Source: Streptacidiphilus jiangxiensis (lineage in GTDB: Bacteria > Actinomycetota > Actinomycetes > Streptomycetales > Streptomycetaceae). Taken from it: 64,000 nt of DNA. Position 1 is the stretch's first letter. Every line of letters begins with the position of its first letter. Made by a program: the position numbers and the translations under genes. The stretch spans positions 248,001 to 312,000 of the forward strand of contig NZ_FOAZ01000003.1 of NCBI RefSeq assembly GCF_900109465.1. The letters are read 5' to 3'. The notes below the pieces were generated by a model. That model saw nothing but the letters and a program-made list of their open reading frames with translations, ran no database searches and was not told where the DNA came from. This document shows positions 40,601-47,853 of the stretch, piece after piece.

Positions 40601-42011
40601 GGGCGTGGCCAACAGCACCTACGGGTCGACCGCGCTCAACTACCTGAGCACGGCACGGCTCGCCACCGCCCTGCGCCAGGGCACCCACCAGGTCGACGTG
40701 CAGGTGACCGGCGGTCATGTGCTGGTCTGGGTGGACGGCGTGCAGCAGCTGAACGTCGCGGCCACCCTGCCCGACTACGCCTACGTCGCCTTCTCCGGCG
40801 GCACCGGCTCGATGTACGACGCGCACACGATCCAGTCCTTCGTGCTGAGCGGCGGCGCCGCGCCGACGACGCTGGGCTACACCCCGCTCCCCACGCAGAC
40901 CCGGGTGCTGGCCACCTGGGCCGGCGTCGGCCGCCCCGGTACGACGCCCGTTCCGGCGGGCGGCTCGGTCAGCGTCCCGATCGCGGGCAAGTTCGGCGTT
41001 CCCGCCGACGCGACCGCAGTGGTGATGCAGGTCGGCGCGCTCTCGCAGGCGTCGGCGACCGGATCGATCCAGGCCTGGCCGCACGGGGCGGCCCGGCCCA
41101 ACTCCGGTGCGGTGTTCTGGAACGCTCCGCAGATCATCCAGAAGACCGCGGTGGTCCGCCTCGGTCAGGGCGGTGCGGTGGACTTCTACAACGCCAGCGC
41201 CGGCAACACCGGGATCTACGCCGACGTGCTCGGCTACTACAAGGCCGGGACCGGCCTGTTGATGACGCCGACCACCACGCAGGTCGTGGCGTTCGACACC
41301 GCCAAGGGCATCGGCCAGCCGACCAAGGCCCCGATGCCCGCGGGTGGCATCGTCAAGGTCCCGGTGGCCGGGACGGTCGTGCCGGCGGGCACCACCTCGG
41401 TGCTGCTGAACATCAGCGCCATGCGTTCCTCGGTGGGCGGCTCGGTCAGCGCCTGGCCCGACGGGGGCACCCCGCCGGCCGCCTCGGTGCTGTACTGGAG
41501 CCCGAACAGCGACATGATGTCCAACCTGGTCCAGGTCGCGGTCGGCAGCGACGGCAAGATCGACTTCAAGAACTGGGCGAACGCGCCGATGGTCGTCAAC
41601 GCCGTCGTCGAGGGCTACACCGTCGCGGGCGGCGGCCAGCACTACGTGCCGATCCAGCTGTTCCCGGCGCTGAACACCGCCTACGCGGTGGGGATTCCGA
41701 CCACGACCGCGATCAAGCCGGGCGGAGTCGTCCCGCTGACGATCGCGGGCAACGGCGGGGTGCCGGCCGACGCCAAGGGCGTACTGCTCCAGGTCGGCGG
41801 CTTCGGCGGCACCGGCTCCGGCTGGCTCGGCGTCTACCCGGGCAACGGTGCCAGGGCGACCACCGGTTCGCTGTTCTGGAACGTCGCCGGACACACCGTG
41901 ACGAACATGGTCATGGTGCCGCTGGACCCCTCGGGCGTGGTCAACCTGCAGGTCAACGGCAGTGCCCCGGAACAGATCCAGGCCACGGTCGTGGGCTACT
42001 ACACCGGCTGA
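37686..42011 (+). CDS. Very large secreted multidomain protein (beta-propeller, ASPM/SPD-2-Hydin-like, lectin-like, three C-terminal repeats)
   Basis: A 1441-residue exported protein. The signal peptide is Arg-rich (RRAHRRRNKAKRR) with a hydrophobic core and probable cleavage after Ala45 (ASQA|DEY). Residues 46-540: PQQ-like beta-propeller (VYALNPDTGAIIWKK, YLMHAVDPTSG). About 545-860: three immunoglobulin-like ASPM/SPD-2/Hydin repeats (NPLDFGQVQTGT, TAFGVVPTGTTET, TLDFGTVPVGSSRTQ). About 865-1055: L-type lectin-like domain (GTGGDGVAFSLLD, VVVGLDAASY). About 1060-1441: three related repeats of about 125 residues, each ending in a GYY or GYT motif. ATG at 37686 has GAGGGGGA upstream. No sorting signal at the end, so probably released or sugar-bound. 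Role unknown. Confidence 0.85.
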   Translation: MPGQLGPRRAHRRRNKAKRRAVGGSIIAAAVIGGLFSVIAPASQADEYTNGFNNMRTNWDGNESALSPAAVESSTFGKLFSTALDGQIYAQPLVVNHEVIAVTESNSVYALNPDTGAIIWKKNYGAPWPASAIGCGDLAPNVGATGTPVYDPTSNALYFTTKVDGGTNHQSPSYLMHAVDPTSGAEKVGWPVTIQGTPSNEPNAPFNAFYQMQRPGLLLLDGVVYAGFGGHCDKQPYRGYVVGVSTTGHSITSMWASETGASTSGAGIWQSGGGLTSDGSGRIFVSTGNGISPVAGPGTTPQGTLAESVVRLQVGAGGALSTADFFSPSNAATLDLTDKDISSGASMALPDGYGNANHPHLLVQQGKDGRVFLLDRDNLGGQAQGPNGTDAVVGVSGPFQGLWGHPAFWGGDGGYVYLIGNNGPLRALHLNTGGTNPTLTATGQTQDVFGYTSGSPMVTSDGTNDGSAIVWMVSADNAAGANGTLRAYSATPDGSGMLQLLWSAPVGTAAKFATPTADNGKVYVGTRDGVLYGFGSPAATALNANPLDFGQVQTGTAASQPMTLTASKAVTVTGVTATAPFSVPQLTAPKALASGGTLPLQIGFAPTTTGGSNGTLTATLSDNSKLVFSLHGVGTNPGFGALPTDTAFGVVPTGTTETENIQFTNTGTTDETISAVTAPTGSFTATGLPNVGDVVKAGASFVATVTYTPTAASAAAGTPDTSTINVTAASGHSLTVTMTGTSVVGHGHLTFSPPTLDFGTVPVGSSRTQTFTITNDGNIPVTVTKAKAPNGDYTSAVQLSEGLVIGPGQTAKQAVTYAPTTAGTGTASYEVTGDGVNSDGSPQSAMLENLTGVATGSADSTGATSATWQANGAAVLPGDGSIQLNPAAAYQKGSAVFKQAVRTEGLRATFTVKMGPGTGGDGVAFSLLDASRAHTNALGTTGGALGIAGQSGVVVGLDAASYTPVPGYANFVGVANSTYGSTALNYLSTARLATALRQGTHQVDVQVTGGHVLVWVDGVQQLNVAATLPDYAYVAFSGGTGSMYDAHTIQSFVLSGGAAPTTLGYTPLPTQTRVLATWAGVGRPGTTPVPAGGSVSVPIAGKFGVPADATAVVMQVGALSQASATGSIQAWPHGAARPNSGAVFWNAPQIIQKTAVVRLGQGGAVDFYNASAGNTGIYADVLGYYKAGTGLLMTPTTTQVVAFDTAKGIGQPTKAPMPAGGIVKVPVAGTVVPAGTTSVLLNISAMRSSVGGSVSAWPDGGTPPAASVLYWSPNSDMMSNLVQVAVGSDGKIDFKNWANAPMVVNAVVEGYTVAGGGQHYVPIQLFPALNTAYAVGIPTTTAIKPGGVVPLTIAGNGGVPADAKGVLLQVGGFGGTGSGWLGVYPGNGARATTGSLFWNVAGHTVTNMVMVPLDPSGVVNLQVNGSAPEQIQATVVGYYTG

Positions 42012-42030
42012 CGAGCTGTTCGTCCCGTCG

Positions 42031-42069
42031 CGCCGCCGTGTCCTCCCCTCGGGGAACGACACGGCGGCG
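42031..42069 (+). terminator. Terminator after the large secreted protein gene
   Basis: CGCCGCCGTGTC (42031-42042) pairs perfectly with 42058-42069. Confidence 0.8.
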
Positions 42070-42217
42070 TCGTCGTGTCGGGGCACCCCAGGGCCCTGTG
42101 GCGCGGATCACGCACATGCTTCGTGTGCATTACGGATATGTCCCTGGCGGGGTTTTGCGGCCGGGGCATAGAGTCCGCCGCCTGAAGCTTTCACCGGGGG
42201 ATCTCTGGGGGATTTCC

Positions 42218-44164
42218 GTGTCTCACTCCTCGCGCCGCACGCTTGCGGCGCTCACCTCCGCCGCCGCCGTCGCAGCCGGTCTGGTCGGCACCTTCGGCGC
42301 CGGTGCGGCTCAGGCGGCCACCGCCGGGCCCGCCGACGGCGCCCTCGCCTTCCGTTCGCCCGACGGGCGGGTGCACGTGATCAACGCCGACGGCACCGGG
42401 GACCACGTCATGCAGGCCCTGTCCACCTCGTCGTGGCAGGCCCTGAGCTGGTCCTCCGACGGCAGCCGACTGGCGGAGAGCGGCGACGGCGCCGTCACCT
42501 CCGTCAAGCCGGACGGCAGCAGCCTGATCACCGTCAAGTCCGGTGGCAACGCCGTGTCCCTGAACGGCGTCTACGGCGAGAACGGCAGCGCGCTGGTCTC
42601 CGAGGCGAGCGGCGAGCTGTTCGTCCAGACCTCCGACGGCTGGAACTGGGCCACCCGCGTCATGAACACCAAGCAGGAGCCGGCCGGCGTCTGCGACAGT
42701 GCACCGGCCCTGAGCTACCGCGGCCTGTACGCGTTCGTCCGTACCGCCTGCGGCCGGTCGGTCACCGGCGGCGTCTACACCTTCGACGCGCGCAGCGGTG
42801 CCGTCCGGCTGGTGGCGGCCGGCGCCGACCAGCCCGCCTTCTCGGCCGACGGGAGCACACTGCTCTACCGCAGCCAGGTCGGCGCGCAGACGCAGATCGT
42901 CGCCACCTCCCTGGCCGGTGGCTCCAAGCAGCTGACGAACGACCCGAACGGGGCGTCCCAGCCGAGCCTGTCGCCGGACGGGAAGACCCTGGCCTACGTC
43001 TCCGTCGACCCGTCCTCGGACCTCGGTCAGGTCAAGCTGCTGAACCTCGCTGCGGGCACCACCACGGTGCTGGCCCCCGGCGCGCAGCCGGTGTGGCAGC
43101 CGCTGCGCGGCAACCGCCTCGACCACGTCTACGGCACCGGTGCCGTCAGCACCGACGCCGCGGCGTCCCGCTGGCAGTTCAACACCATCGGCAAGTCCGT
43201 GCCCGGTCTGGTCACCGCGTTCAACGCGGTGCTGGTGAACCGGAACGACAGCACGGACGCCGCGCTGGGCATCGCGCTGGCGGCCGAGAAGCAGGCACCG
43301 CTGCTGATGACCTCGGGCACCCGGCTCGACCCGTCCGTCGTCACCGAACTGCACCGCTCGCTGCGGCGCGGCTGGACGGTCTACCTGGAGGGCGGCACCA
43401 ACGTGCTGTCCAACTCGGTGGCGGCGCAGGTGCAGCGGCTCGGCTACCGGGTGGTGCGGGTCGCCGGCAACGGTCTGACCGCCCAGTCCGTCGCCTCCGC
43501 ACGGGCGCTGACCACCCGTCCCAACTGGGTGGTCGTCGCCGACGCGCAGGACTACCGCCTGTCCGCCACGGCGGCCTCGGTGGCGGCCAGCGGCGGTTAC
43601 AAGGGCAGCTCCGTCGTCCTGCTCAACACCGCGACGAGGCTGCCGTCCACGCTCACCTCGTACTTCAACGGTCTCAACCCGAACACCACCCGCGTGCTGG
43701 TGGTCGGCAGCCGGAGCGTCTACGCGATGGAGCACACCCCGCTGCGTCAGCAGTGGCACTTCTGGGCGTTCGGCGGCACCGACCCCGAGGCCCTCTCGAC
43801 CCAGCTGGCCACCTTCTGGTACGGCGCGCCGTACCTGGCGACCCTGGCCAACACGTCCGACTGGCGCTCCGGGATGGCGGGCGCGGCCGTGAACGCCGGC
43901 TACGGTCCGCTGCTGTGGACCTCCGCCACGGGACTCGACGCGGTCGACCGGTCCTACCTCTCCAAGGAGAGCGCGGCCATCGGCGAGGTGCAGATCTTCG
44001 GCACGGGCTGGCCGAACACCACGGTCAACGCGGTGCGCTCGGCCATTGCCGCCGATCCGTCCTGGACCTCGGTGGACCTGGACGTCAACGGCGTTCCCGC
44101 GCCGCTGACCGCGGGCCTGGCGCACCTGGTGCTCGGCTACACCGCCGGCACGAAGCGCGCCTGA
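42218..44164 (+). CDS. Secreted protein with TolB/PD40-like propeller and CWB2-like cell-wall-binding region
   Basis: A 648-residue exported protein. The signal peptide has twin Arg (SSRRTLAAL) and an Ala-rich core, with likely cleavage after AQA (residues 31-33). About 40-315 has repeats of the PD40/WD40-like kind (AFRSPDGRVHVINADGTG, QPSLSPDGKTLAYVS). About 320-648 resembles tandem cell-wall-binding repeat 2: YGTGAVSTDAAAS, DSTDAALGIALAAEKQAPLLMTSG, VYLEGGTNVLSNSVAAQVQRLG and repeated variants. CWB2 modules bind wall polymers in other Gram-positives. GTG at 42218 has GGGGGAT upstream. Its neighbour is another exported propeller protein, suggesting related surface roles, but each has its own terminator. 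Confidence 0.8.
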   Translation: MSHSSRRTLAALTSAAAVAAGLVGTFGAGAAQAATAGPADGALAFRSPDGRVHVINADGTGDHVMQALSTSSWQALSWSSDGSRLAESGDGAVTSVKPDGSSLITVKSGGNAVSLNGVYGENGSALVSEASGELFVQTSDGWNWATRVMNTKQEPAGVCDSAPALSYRGLYAFVRTACGRSVTGGVYTFDARSGAVRLVAAGADQPAFSADGSTLLYRSQVGAQTQIVATSLAGGSKQLTNDPNGASQPSLSPDGKTLAYVSVDPSSDLGQVKLLNLAAGTTTVLAPGAQPVWQPLRGNRLDHVYGTGAVSTDAAASRWQFNTIGKSVPGLVTAFNAVLVNRNDSTDAALGIALAAEKQAPLLMTSGTRLDPSVVTELHRSLRRGWTVYLEGGTNVLSNSVAAQVQRLGYRVVRVAGNGLTAQSVASARALTTRPNWVVVADAQDYRLSATAASVAASGGYKGSSVVLLNTATRLPSTLTSYFNGLNPNTTRVLVVGSRSVYAMEHTPLRQQWHFWAFGGTDPEALSTQLATFWYGAPYLATLANTSDWRSGMAGAAVNAGYGPLLWTSATGLDAVDRSYLSKESAAIGEVQIFGTGWPNTTVNAVRSAIAADPSWTSVDLDVNGVPAPLTAGLAHLVLGYTAGTKRA

Positions 44165-44179
44165 CGTCCCACCCCCTCA

Positions 44180-44216
44180 CGGAACCCCCGGCCCGCTCTG
44201 CGGACCGGGGGTTCCG
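44180..44216. terminator. Two-way terminator between the CWB2-like gene and ppk2
   Basis: A 12-bp stem CGGAACCCCCGG (44180-44191) with 44205-44216 between convergent genes. Confidence 0.8.
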
Positions 44217-44235
44217 TCGTCCGTGGCCGAGCTGG

Positions 44236-45051
44236 TCATTCCCGGTTCCGCGTCAGCGTCGCCGCGTGGTCGGGGACGTAGTGCTGTTCGTCGCGGGGCG
44301 GGCGGATGTAGCCGGCGGGGCCGGGGCGCTTGGGGAAGGAGATCTTGCGGGCGGGCTGCTCCACGTACGGGACGGCGGTGAGGAGGTGGGCGATCATGTT
44401 GAGCCGCGCGCGCTTCTTGTCCTCGCTCTCGACGACGTTCCAGCGGGCCTCCGGGATGTCGGTGTGGACGAACATCTCGTCCTTGGCCCGGGAGTAGTCC
44501 TCCCAGCGGGTGATGGACTCCAGGTCCATCGGGGAGAGCTTCCAGCGGCGCATCGGGTCGTCGCGGCGGGCGCGGAAGCGACGTTCCTGCTCACGGTCGC
44601 TGACGGAGAACCAGTACTTCAGCAGGATGATCCCGTCCTCCACGAGCATCCGCTCGAAGATGGGGCACTGGTGCAGGAACCGGTGGTACTCGTCCTGGGT
44701 GCAGAAGCCCATGACCCGCTCGACACCGGCCCGGTTGTACCAGCTGCGGTCGAACAGCACGATCTCACCGGGGGCGGGCAGGTGGGTGATGTAGCGCTGG
44801 AAGTACCACTGCCCGCGCTCACGTTCCGTGGGTGCGGGCAGGGCGGCGATCCGCGCGATGCGCGGGTTCAGGTACTCGGTGACGCGCTTGATGGCCCCGC
44901 CCTTTCCGGCGGCGTCACGGCCCTCGAAGATCACGACCACGCGCGCGCCGGTGGCCCGCACCCACTCCTGCAGGGTGACCAGCTCCGACTGGAGACGGAA
45001 GAGTTCGTTCTCGTAGACCTTCTTGGGCACCTTGGGCAACGTGTCAGCCAT
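44236..45051 (-). CDS. ppk2: Polyphosphate kinase 2 (PPK2)
   Basis: A 271-residue PPK2. Walker A GRDAAGKGG at 44-52 and the lid/Walker B region EIVLFDRSWYNRAGVERVMGF starting near 96, with Asp101-Arg102; KYWFSVSDREQERRF and MDLESITRWEDYSRAKDEM complete the one-domain family. The enzyme transfers phosphate between polyphosphate and nucleotides (class I members mostly use polyphosphate to phosphorylate GDP or ADP). The exact nucleotide preference cannot be read here. ATG at 45051; a strong hairpin lies upstream. Confidence 0.94.
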   Translation of the reverse strand: MADTLPKVPKKVYENELFRLQSELVTLQEWVRATGARVVVIFEGRDAAGKGGAIKRVTEYLNPRIARIAALPAPTERERGQWYFQRYITHLPAPGEIVLFDRSWYNRAGVERVMGFCTQDEYHRFLHQCPIFERMLVEDGIILLKYWFSVSDREQERRFRARRDDPMRRWKLSPMDLESITRWEDYSRAKDEMFVHTDIPEARWNVVESEDKKRARLNMIAHLLTAVPYVEQPARKISFPKRPGPAGYIRPPRDEQHYVPDHAATLTRNRE

Positions 45052-45064
45052 TGCAGGAGAGTAA

Positions 45065-45094
45065 CCACCTCAGGGGCGGGTGCCCCTGAGGTGG
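45065..45094 (-). terminator. Terminator after the MMPL gene
   Basis: A perfect 13-bp stem (45065-45077, 45082-45094) with loop GGGT and arms containing CAGGGGC. Confidence 0.85.
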
Positions 45095-45101
45095 CGTCGG
45101 T

Positions 45102-47234
45102 TCAGCGCGTCGCCAGTGGCTCCGGCTCCCGCGCGTCGAGCCGGGCACGGCCGCGTGAGAGCGCGGACGGCCACCAGAGGCGGTGGTCGAGGTCCATCGC
45201 CAGTGCGGTGACCAGGATCGAGCGGACGATGAAGGTGTCCAGCAGGACGCCGAGGCAGACCGCGAAGCCGATCTCCGCGAAGCCGACGATCTGCAGCGTC
45301 CCCAGCACACCGAAGGTGCTGGCGAGGATCAGCCCGGCGGAGGTGATGACGCCGCCGGTGGCCGCCAGACCCGTCAGCGCGCCGGTGCGGGTGCCGTGTT
45401 TGACGGACTCCTCGCGGACCCGGGTCATCAGGAAGATGTTGTAGTCGATCCCGAGGGCCACCAGGAAGACGAAGACGAACAGCGGGAATGCGTTGTCCTC
45501 GCCCTGGAAGTGGAAGAGGTGCGCGAAGGCGAAGGACGAGACGCCCAGGGCCGCCGCGAAGGACAGCACCACCGTCACGATCAGCACGATCGGGGCCACG
45601 ACCGCCCGCAGCAGCAGGCCGAGGATCAGCAGGACGACCGCGAGGACGACCGGGATGATCAGCTTGTTGTCGTGGTCCGCGGCGTCGGCGATGTCCATCC
45701 GCATCGCCGTGTCGCCGCCGACGTAGGCGTGCGCACCGGGGACCGCGTGGACGGCGGCGCGCGCCGCGGTCACGGTGGTCTCGGCGGCGTGACTGTCCGG
45801 AGCGTCCGTCAGCGTCGCCGAGACGTAGGCGAGTCCGCGGTGGTCGACGGGCGGGGAGACGTCGGTCAGGCCGTGGCCGTCGAGGCGGCTGAGCGCGGCC
45901 GTGACCTGGTCGCCGGCGGAGGCGTCGGCGATGACCCGCAGCGGTGAGCCGGTGCCCGCGGGGAAGTGGGCGTCGATGACCGTCTGGGCGGCGACCGAGT
46001 CGGGGGTGTTGGTGAAGGTGCCGGCGGAGGAGAGGCCCGTCGCCTTCAGACTGACCATGCCGAGGGCGAGCGCGCCCAGCGCCAGCGCCGTGCCGATCCA
46101 GACGATCCGCGGGCGGCGGGCGATCGAGCCGCCGACCCTGGCCCACACACCCGTCTCGGTCGGCTCGGCCGTGCCGAAGGCCGGGCGGACCGGCCAGAAG
46201 ACCCACCGGCCGCAGATGACCAGCAGCGCGGGCAGCAGGGTGATCATCGCGAGCAGGGCCACGCCGATGCCGATGGCGCAGACGGGGCCGAGGCCGCTGG
46301 TGGAGTTCATCTCGGCGAACATCAGGCAGAGCATCGAGACCGCCACCGTCGCCGCGGAGGCCAGGATCGCCGGGCCGGCCCGGTGCAGGGCCTCGGCCAT
46401 CGCCTCGTGCCGGTCCTCGTGGCGGCGCAGCTCCTCGCGGTAGCGGGCGACGAGCAGCAGTGCGTAGTCCGTGCCCGCGCCGATGACCAGGACCGTCAGG
46501 ATGCCCTGGCTCTGCCCGTTGACGGTCAGTCCGGCGTGCGCGGCCAGCAGGTAGATCACCGCCTGGGCGGCGGCCAGGGCCAGGCCGGAGGAGATCATCG
46601 GAAGCAGCCAGAGGGTCGGGCTGCGGTAGGTGAGCAGCAGCAGCACGATGACGACGGCCAGGGTGGAGTAGAGCAGCGTCCCGTCGATGCCGGAGAAGGC
46701 CTTGGCCTGGTCGGCGCCGAAGCCGCCGGGGCCGCCGACGTGGACGGTCAGGCCGGTGTCGCCGCTGGTCGCGATCTTCCGCATCGAGTCGACGGCGGGG
46801 CCGAGGTTGTTCCAGCCGCCCTGGGAGCTGTCCTTCTTGTCCTTGGCCAGGTCGATCAGGACGGTGGTCTGCAACGCCTTGCCGTCGGCGGACCGGGCCG
46901 GTGGCTGAACCCGGCCGATGACGTGGTCGATCCTGGCGAAGGCCTGTGCGTCCGCGTCGGCCTTGGCGGTGTCGGCGGGGGTGATGCCGCCGTCCCGGGT
47001 GTAGACCACGACCGCCGGGGCGGCCTGGGCCGGTGTGAACGCGCCCTGCAGGTTCAGGACCTTGGTGGATTCCGCGCTGGACGGCAGGTAGCTGGAGCTG
47101 TCGTTGTTCTCCGCGTTGGTGAGCTTGCCGGCGAGCGGTCCGAGGGCCAGCAGGGCCACGATCCACACGACGAGCACGACCCACTTGCTTCTGCGGCCGG
47201 CAGGGAGGGCGGCGAGCCGCCGGGCCTGGTTCAA
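45102..47234 (-). CDS. MMPL family transporter
   Basis: A 710-residue RND-superfamily exporter of the MmpL type: an N-terminal helix (KWVVLVVWIVALLALGPLAG), a large outside loop, five helices, then the same pattern again. The proton-relay segments GAGTDYALLLVARYREEL and the second-half GIDYNIFLMTRVREES contain the paired Asp-Tyr residues of the family. MMPL proteins export lipids or drugs. The TTG at 47234 has GGGGGA 9 bases upstream; the longer frame starts on TTG at 47312, which looks like a -35 element instead. It follows a MarR gene on the same strand. Start uncertain. Confidence 0.85.
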   Translation of the reverse strand: MNQARRLAALPAGRRSKWVVLVVWIVALLALGPLAGKLTNAENNDSSSYLPSSAESTKVLNLQGAFTPAQAAPAVVVYTRDGGITPADTAKADADAQAFARIDHVIGRVQPPARSADGKALQTTVLIDLAKDKKDSSQGGWNNLGPAVDSMRKIATSGDTGLTVHVGGPGGFGADQAKAFSGIDGTLLYSTLAVVIVLLLLTYRSPTLWLLPMISSGLALAAAQAVIYLLAAHAGLTVNGQSQGILTVLVIGAGTDYALLLVARYREELRRHEDRHEAMAEALHRAGPAILASAATVAVSMLCLMFAEMNSTSGLGPVCAIGIGVALLAMITLLPALLVICGRWVFWPVRPAFGTAEPTETGVWARVGGSIARRPRIVWIGTALALGALALGMVSLKATGLSSAGTFTNTPDSVAAQTVIDAHFPAGTGSPLRVIADASAGDQVTAALSRLDGHGLTDVSPPVDHRGLAYVSATLTDAPDSHAAETTVTAARAAVHAVPGAHAYVGGDTAMRMDIADAADHDNKLIIPVVLAVVLLILGLLLRAVVAPIVLIVTVVLSFAAALGVSSFAFAHLFHFQGEDNAFPLFVFVFLVALGIDYNIFLMTRVREESVKHGTRTGALTGLAATGGVITSAGLILASTFGVLGTLQIVGFAEIGFAVCLGVLLDTFIVRSILVTALAMDLDHRLWWPSALSRGRARLDAREPEPLATR

Positions 47235-47256
47235 ATGAATGCATCCCCCAACTGAA

Positions 47257-47312
47257 CGCGATACATCGCGACTGTTGCGTCCACGATGGGCGTGCCGGTC
47301 GGGGGCTGTCAA
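47257..47312 (-). promoter_or_regulatory. Candidate promoter and operator of the MMPL gene
   Basis: TTGACA on the minus strand (47312-47307) with CATCGT 18 bases on; then the palindrome CGCGATACATCGCG (47257-47270) flanked by CAAC and GTTG. Likely a regulator site between marR and the transporter. Confidence 0.45.
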
Positions 47313-47357
47313 GGAATCCAGGTCGGAGTGCGGTCCGTCGGCGGCCTCGGCGTCGGG

Positions 47358-47810
47358 TCAGCGCGGCTCGGCGTTGTAGCGCTCCAGCAGGTCGGCGAAG
47401 ACCGCGACGTCCTCGTCGGACCAGTGGGCCAGGCGGCTCAGGAACGCCTGGCGGCGCTGCTCGCCGGCCTTGCGCAGCAGCTCGGCGCCGACCTCGGAGG
47501 GGTGGATGATCTGGCCGCGCTGGTCCTCGGGGTCGGGGCTGCGCTCGACCAGGCCGAGCTTCTCCAACGTCGCCACCTGGCGGCTGACCGTGGACTTGTC
47601 CAGCAGGAAGTGGCTGGCCAGGTCCGTGCCACGGCAGCCGCCGACGTCCCGCAGGTGGTCCAGGATCGCGTAGCTGACCAGGGTCAGGCCGGGGTGGATC
47701 TGGGAGGCGATGGCACGGGCGCGGCGCGAGAAGGCGGTCAGCTCGCGCTGGATGGAGTCGATGCTGTCCATGCGCGAACCCACGGCAGGGGACGCAGAAG
47801 AAGAGGCCAT
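47358..47810 (-). CDS. MarR family transcriptional regulator
   Basis: A 150-residue MarR protein. The winged helix-turn-helix spans about 50-110 (GCRGTDLASHFLLDKSTVSRQVATLEKLGLVER, with the wing SPDPEDQRGQIIHPSE). It probably senses a ligand and represses the downstream MMPL transporter and itself. ATG at 47810 has no ribosome-binding site; TATAGT only six bases before it suggests a leaderless transcript. Confidence 0.9.
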   Translation of the reverse strand: MASSSASPAVGSRMDSIDSIQRELTAFSRRARAIASQIHPGLTLVSYAILDHLRDVGGCRGTDLASHFLLDKSTVSRQVATLEKLGLVERSPDPEDQRGQIIHPSEVGAELLRKAGEQRRQAFLSRLAHWSDEDVAVFADLLERYNAEPR

Positions 47811-47827
47811 GGTTGCACTATACAACC
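47811..47827 (-). promoter_or_regulatory. MarR operator overlapping the marR -10 and start
   Basis: GGTTGCACTATACAACC is a 17-base palindrome with one mismatched pair. On the minus strand it contains TATAGT, spaced so that transcription would begin at or next to the ATG. Binding here would block the promoter directly. Confidence 0.65.
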
Positions 47828-47853
47828 AACTCTTTCCTGGCGCGAGCCCGGAC

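Noticed and set aside
37401-42086. 1561-codon open frame on the minus strand opposite the large secreted protein
   Set aside because: It is the high-GC mirror of the real gene: Arg/Gly/Val/Asp-rich with no domain, and it runs over tRNA-Leu and its terminator. The plus-strand protein has a signal peptide and recognisable domains.
47235-47312. Longer MMPL start at TTG 47312
   Set aside because: The TTG is part of TTGACA, a likely -35, and a palindrome lies between it and the better start with GGGGGA.
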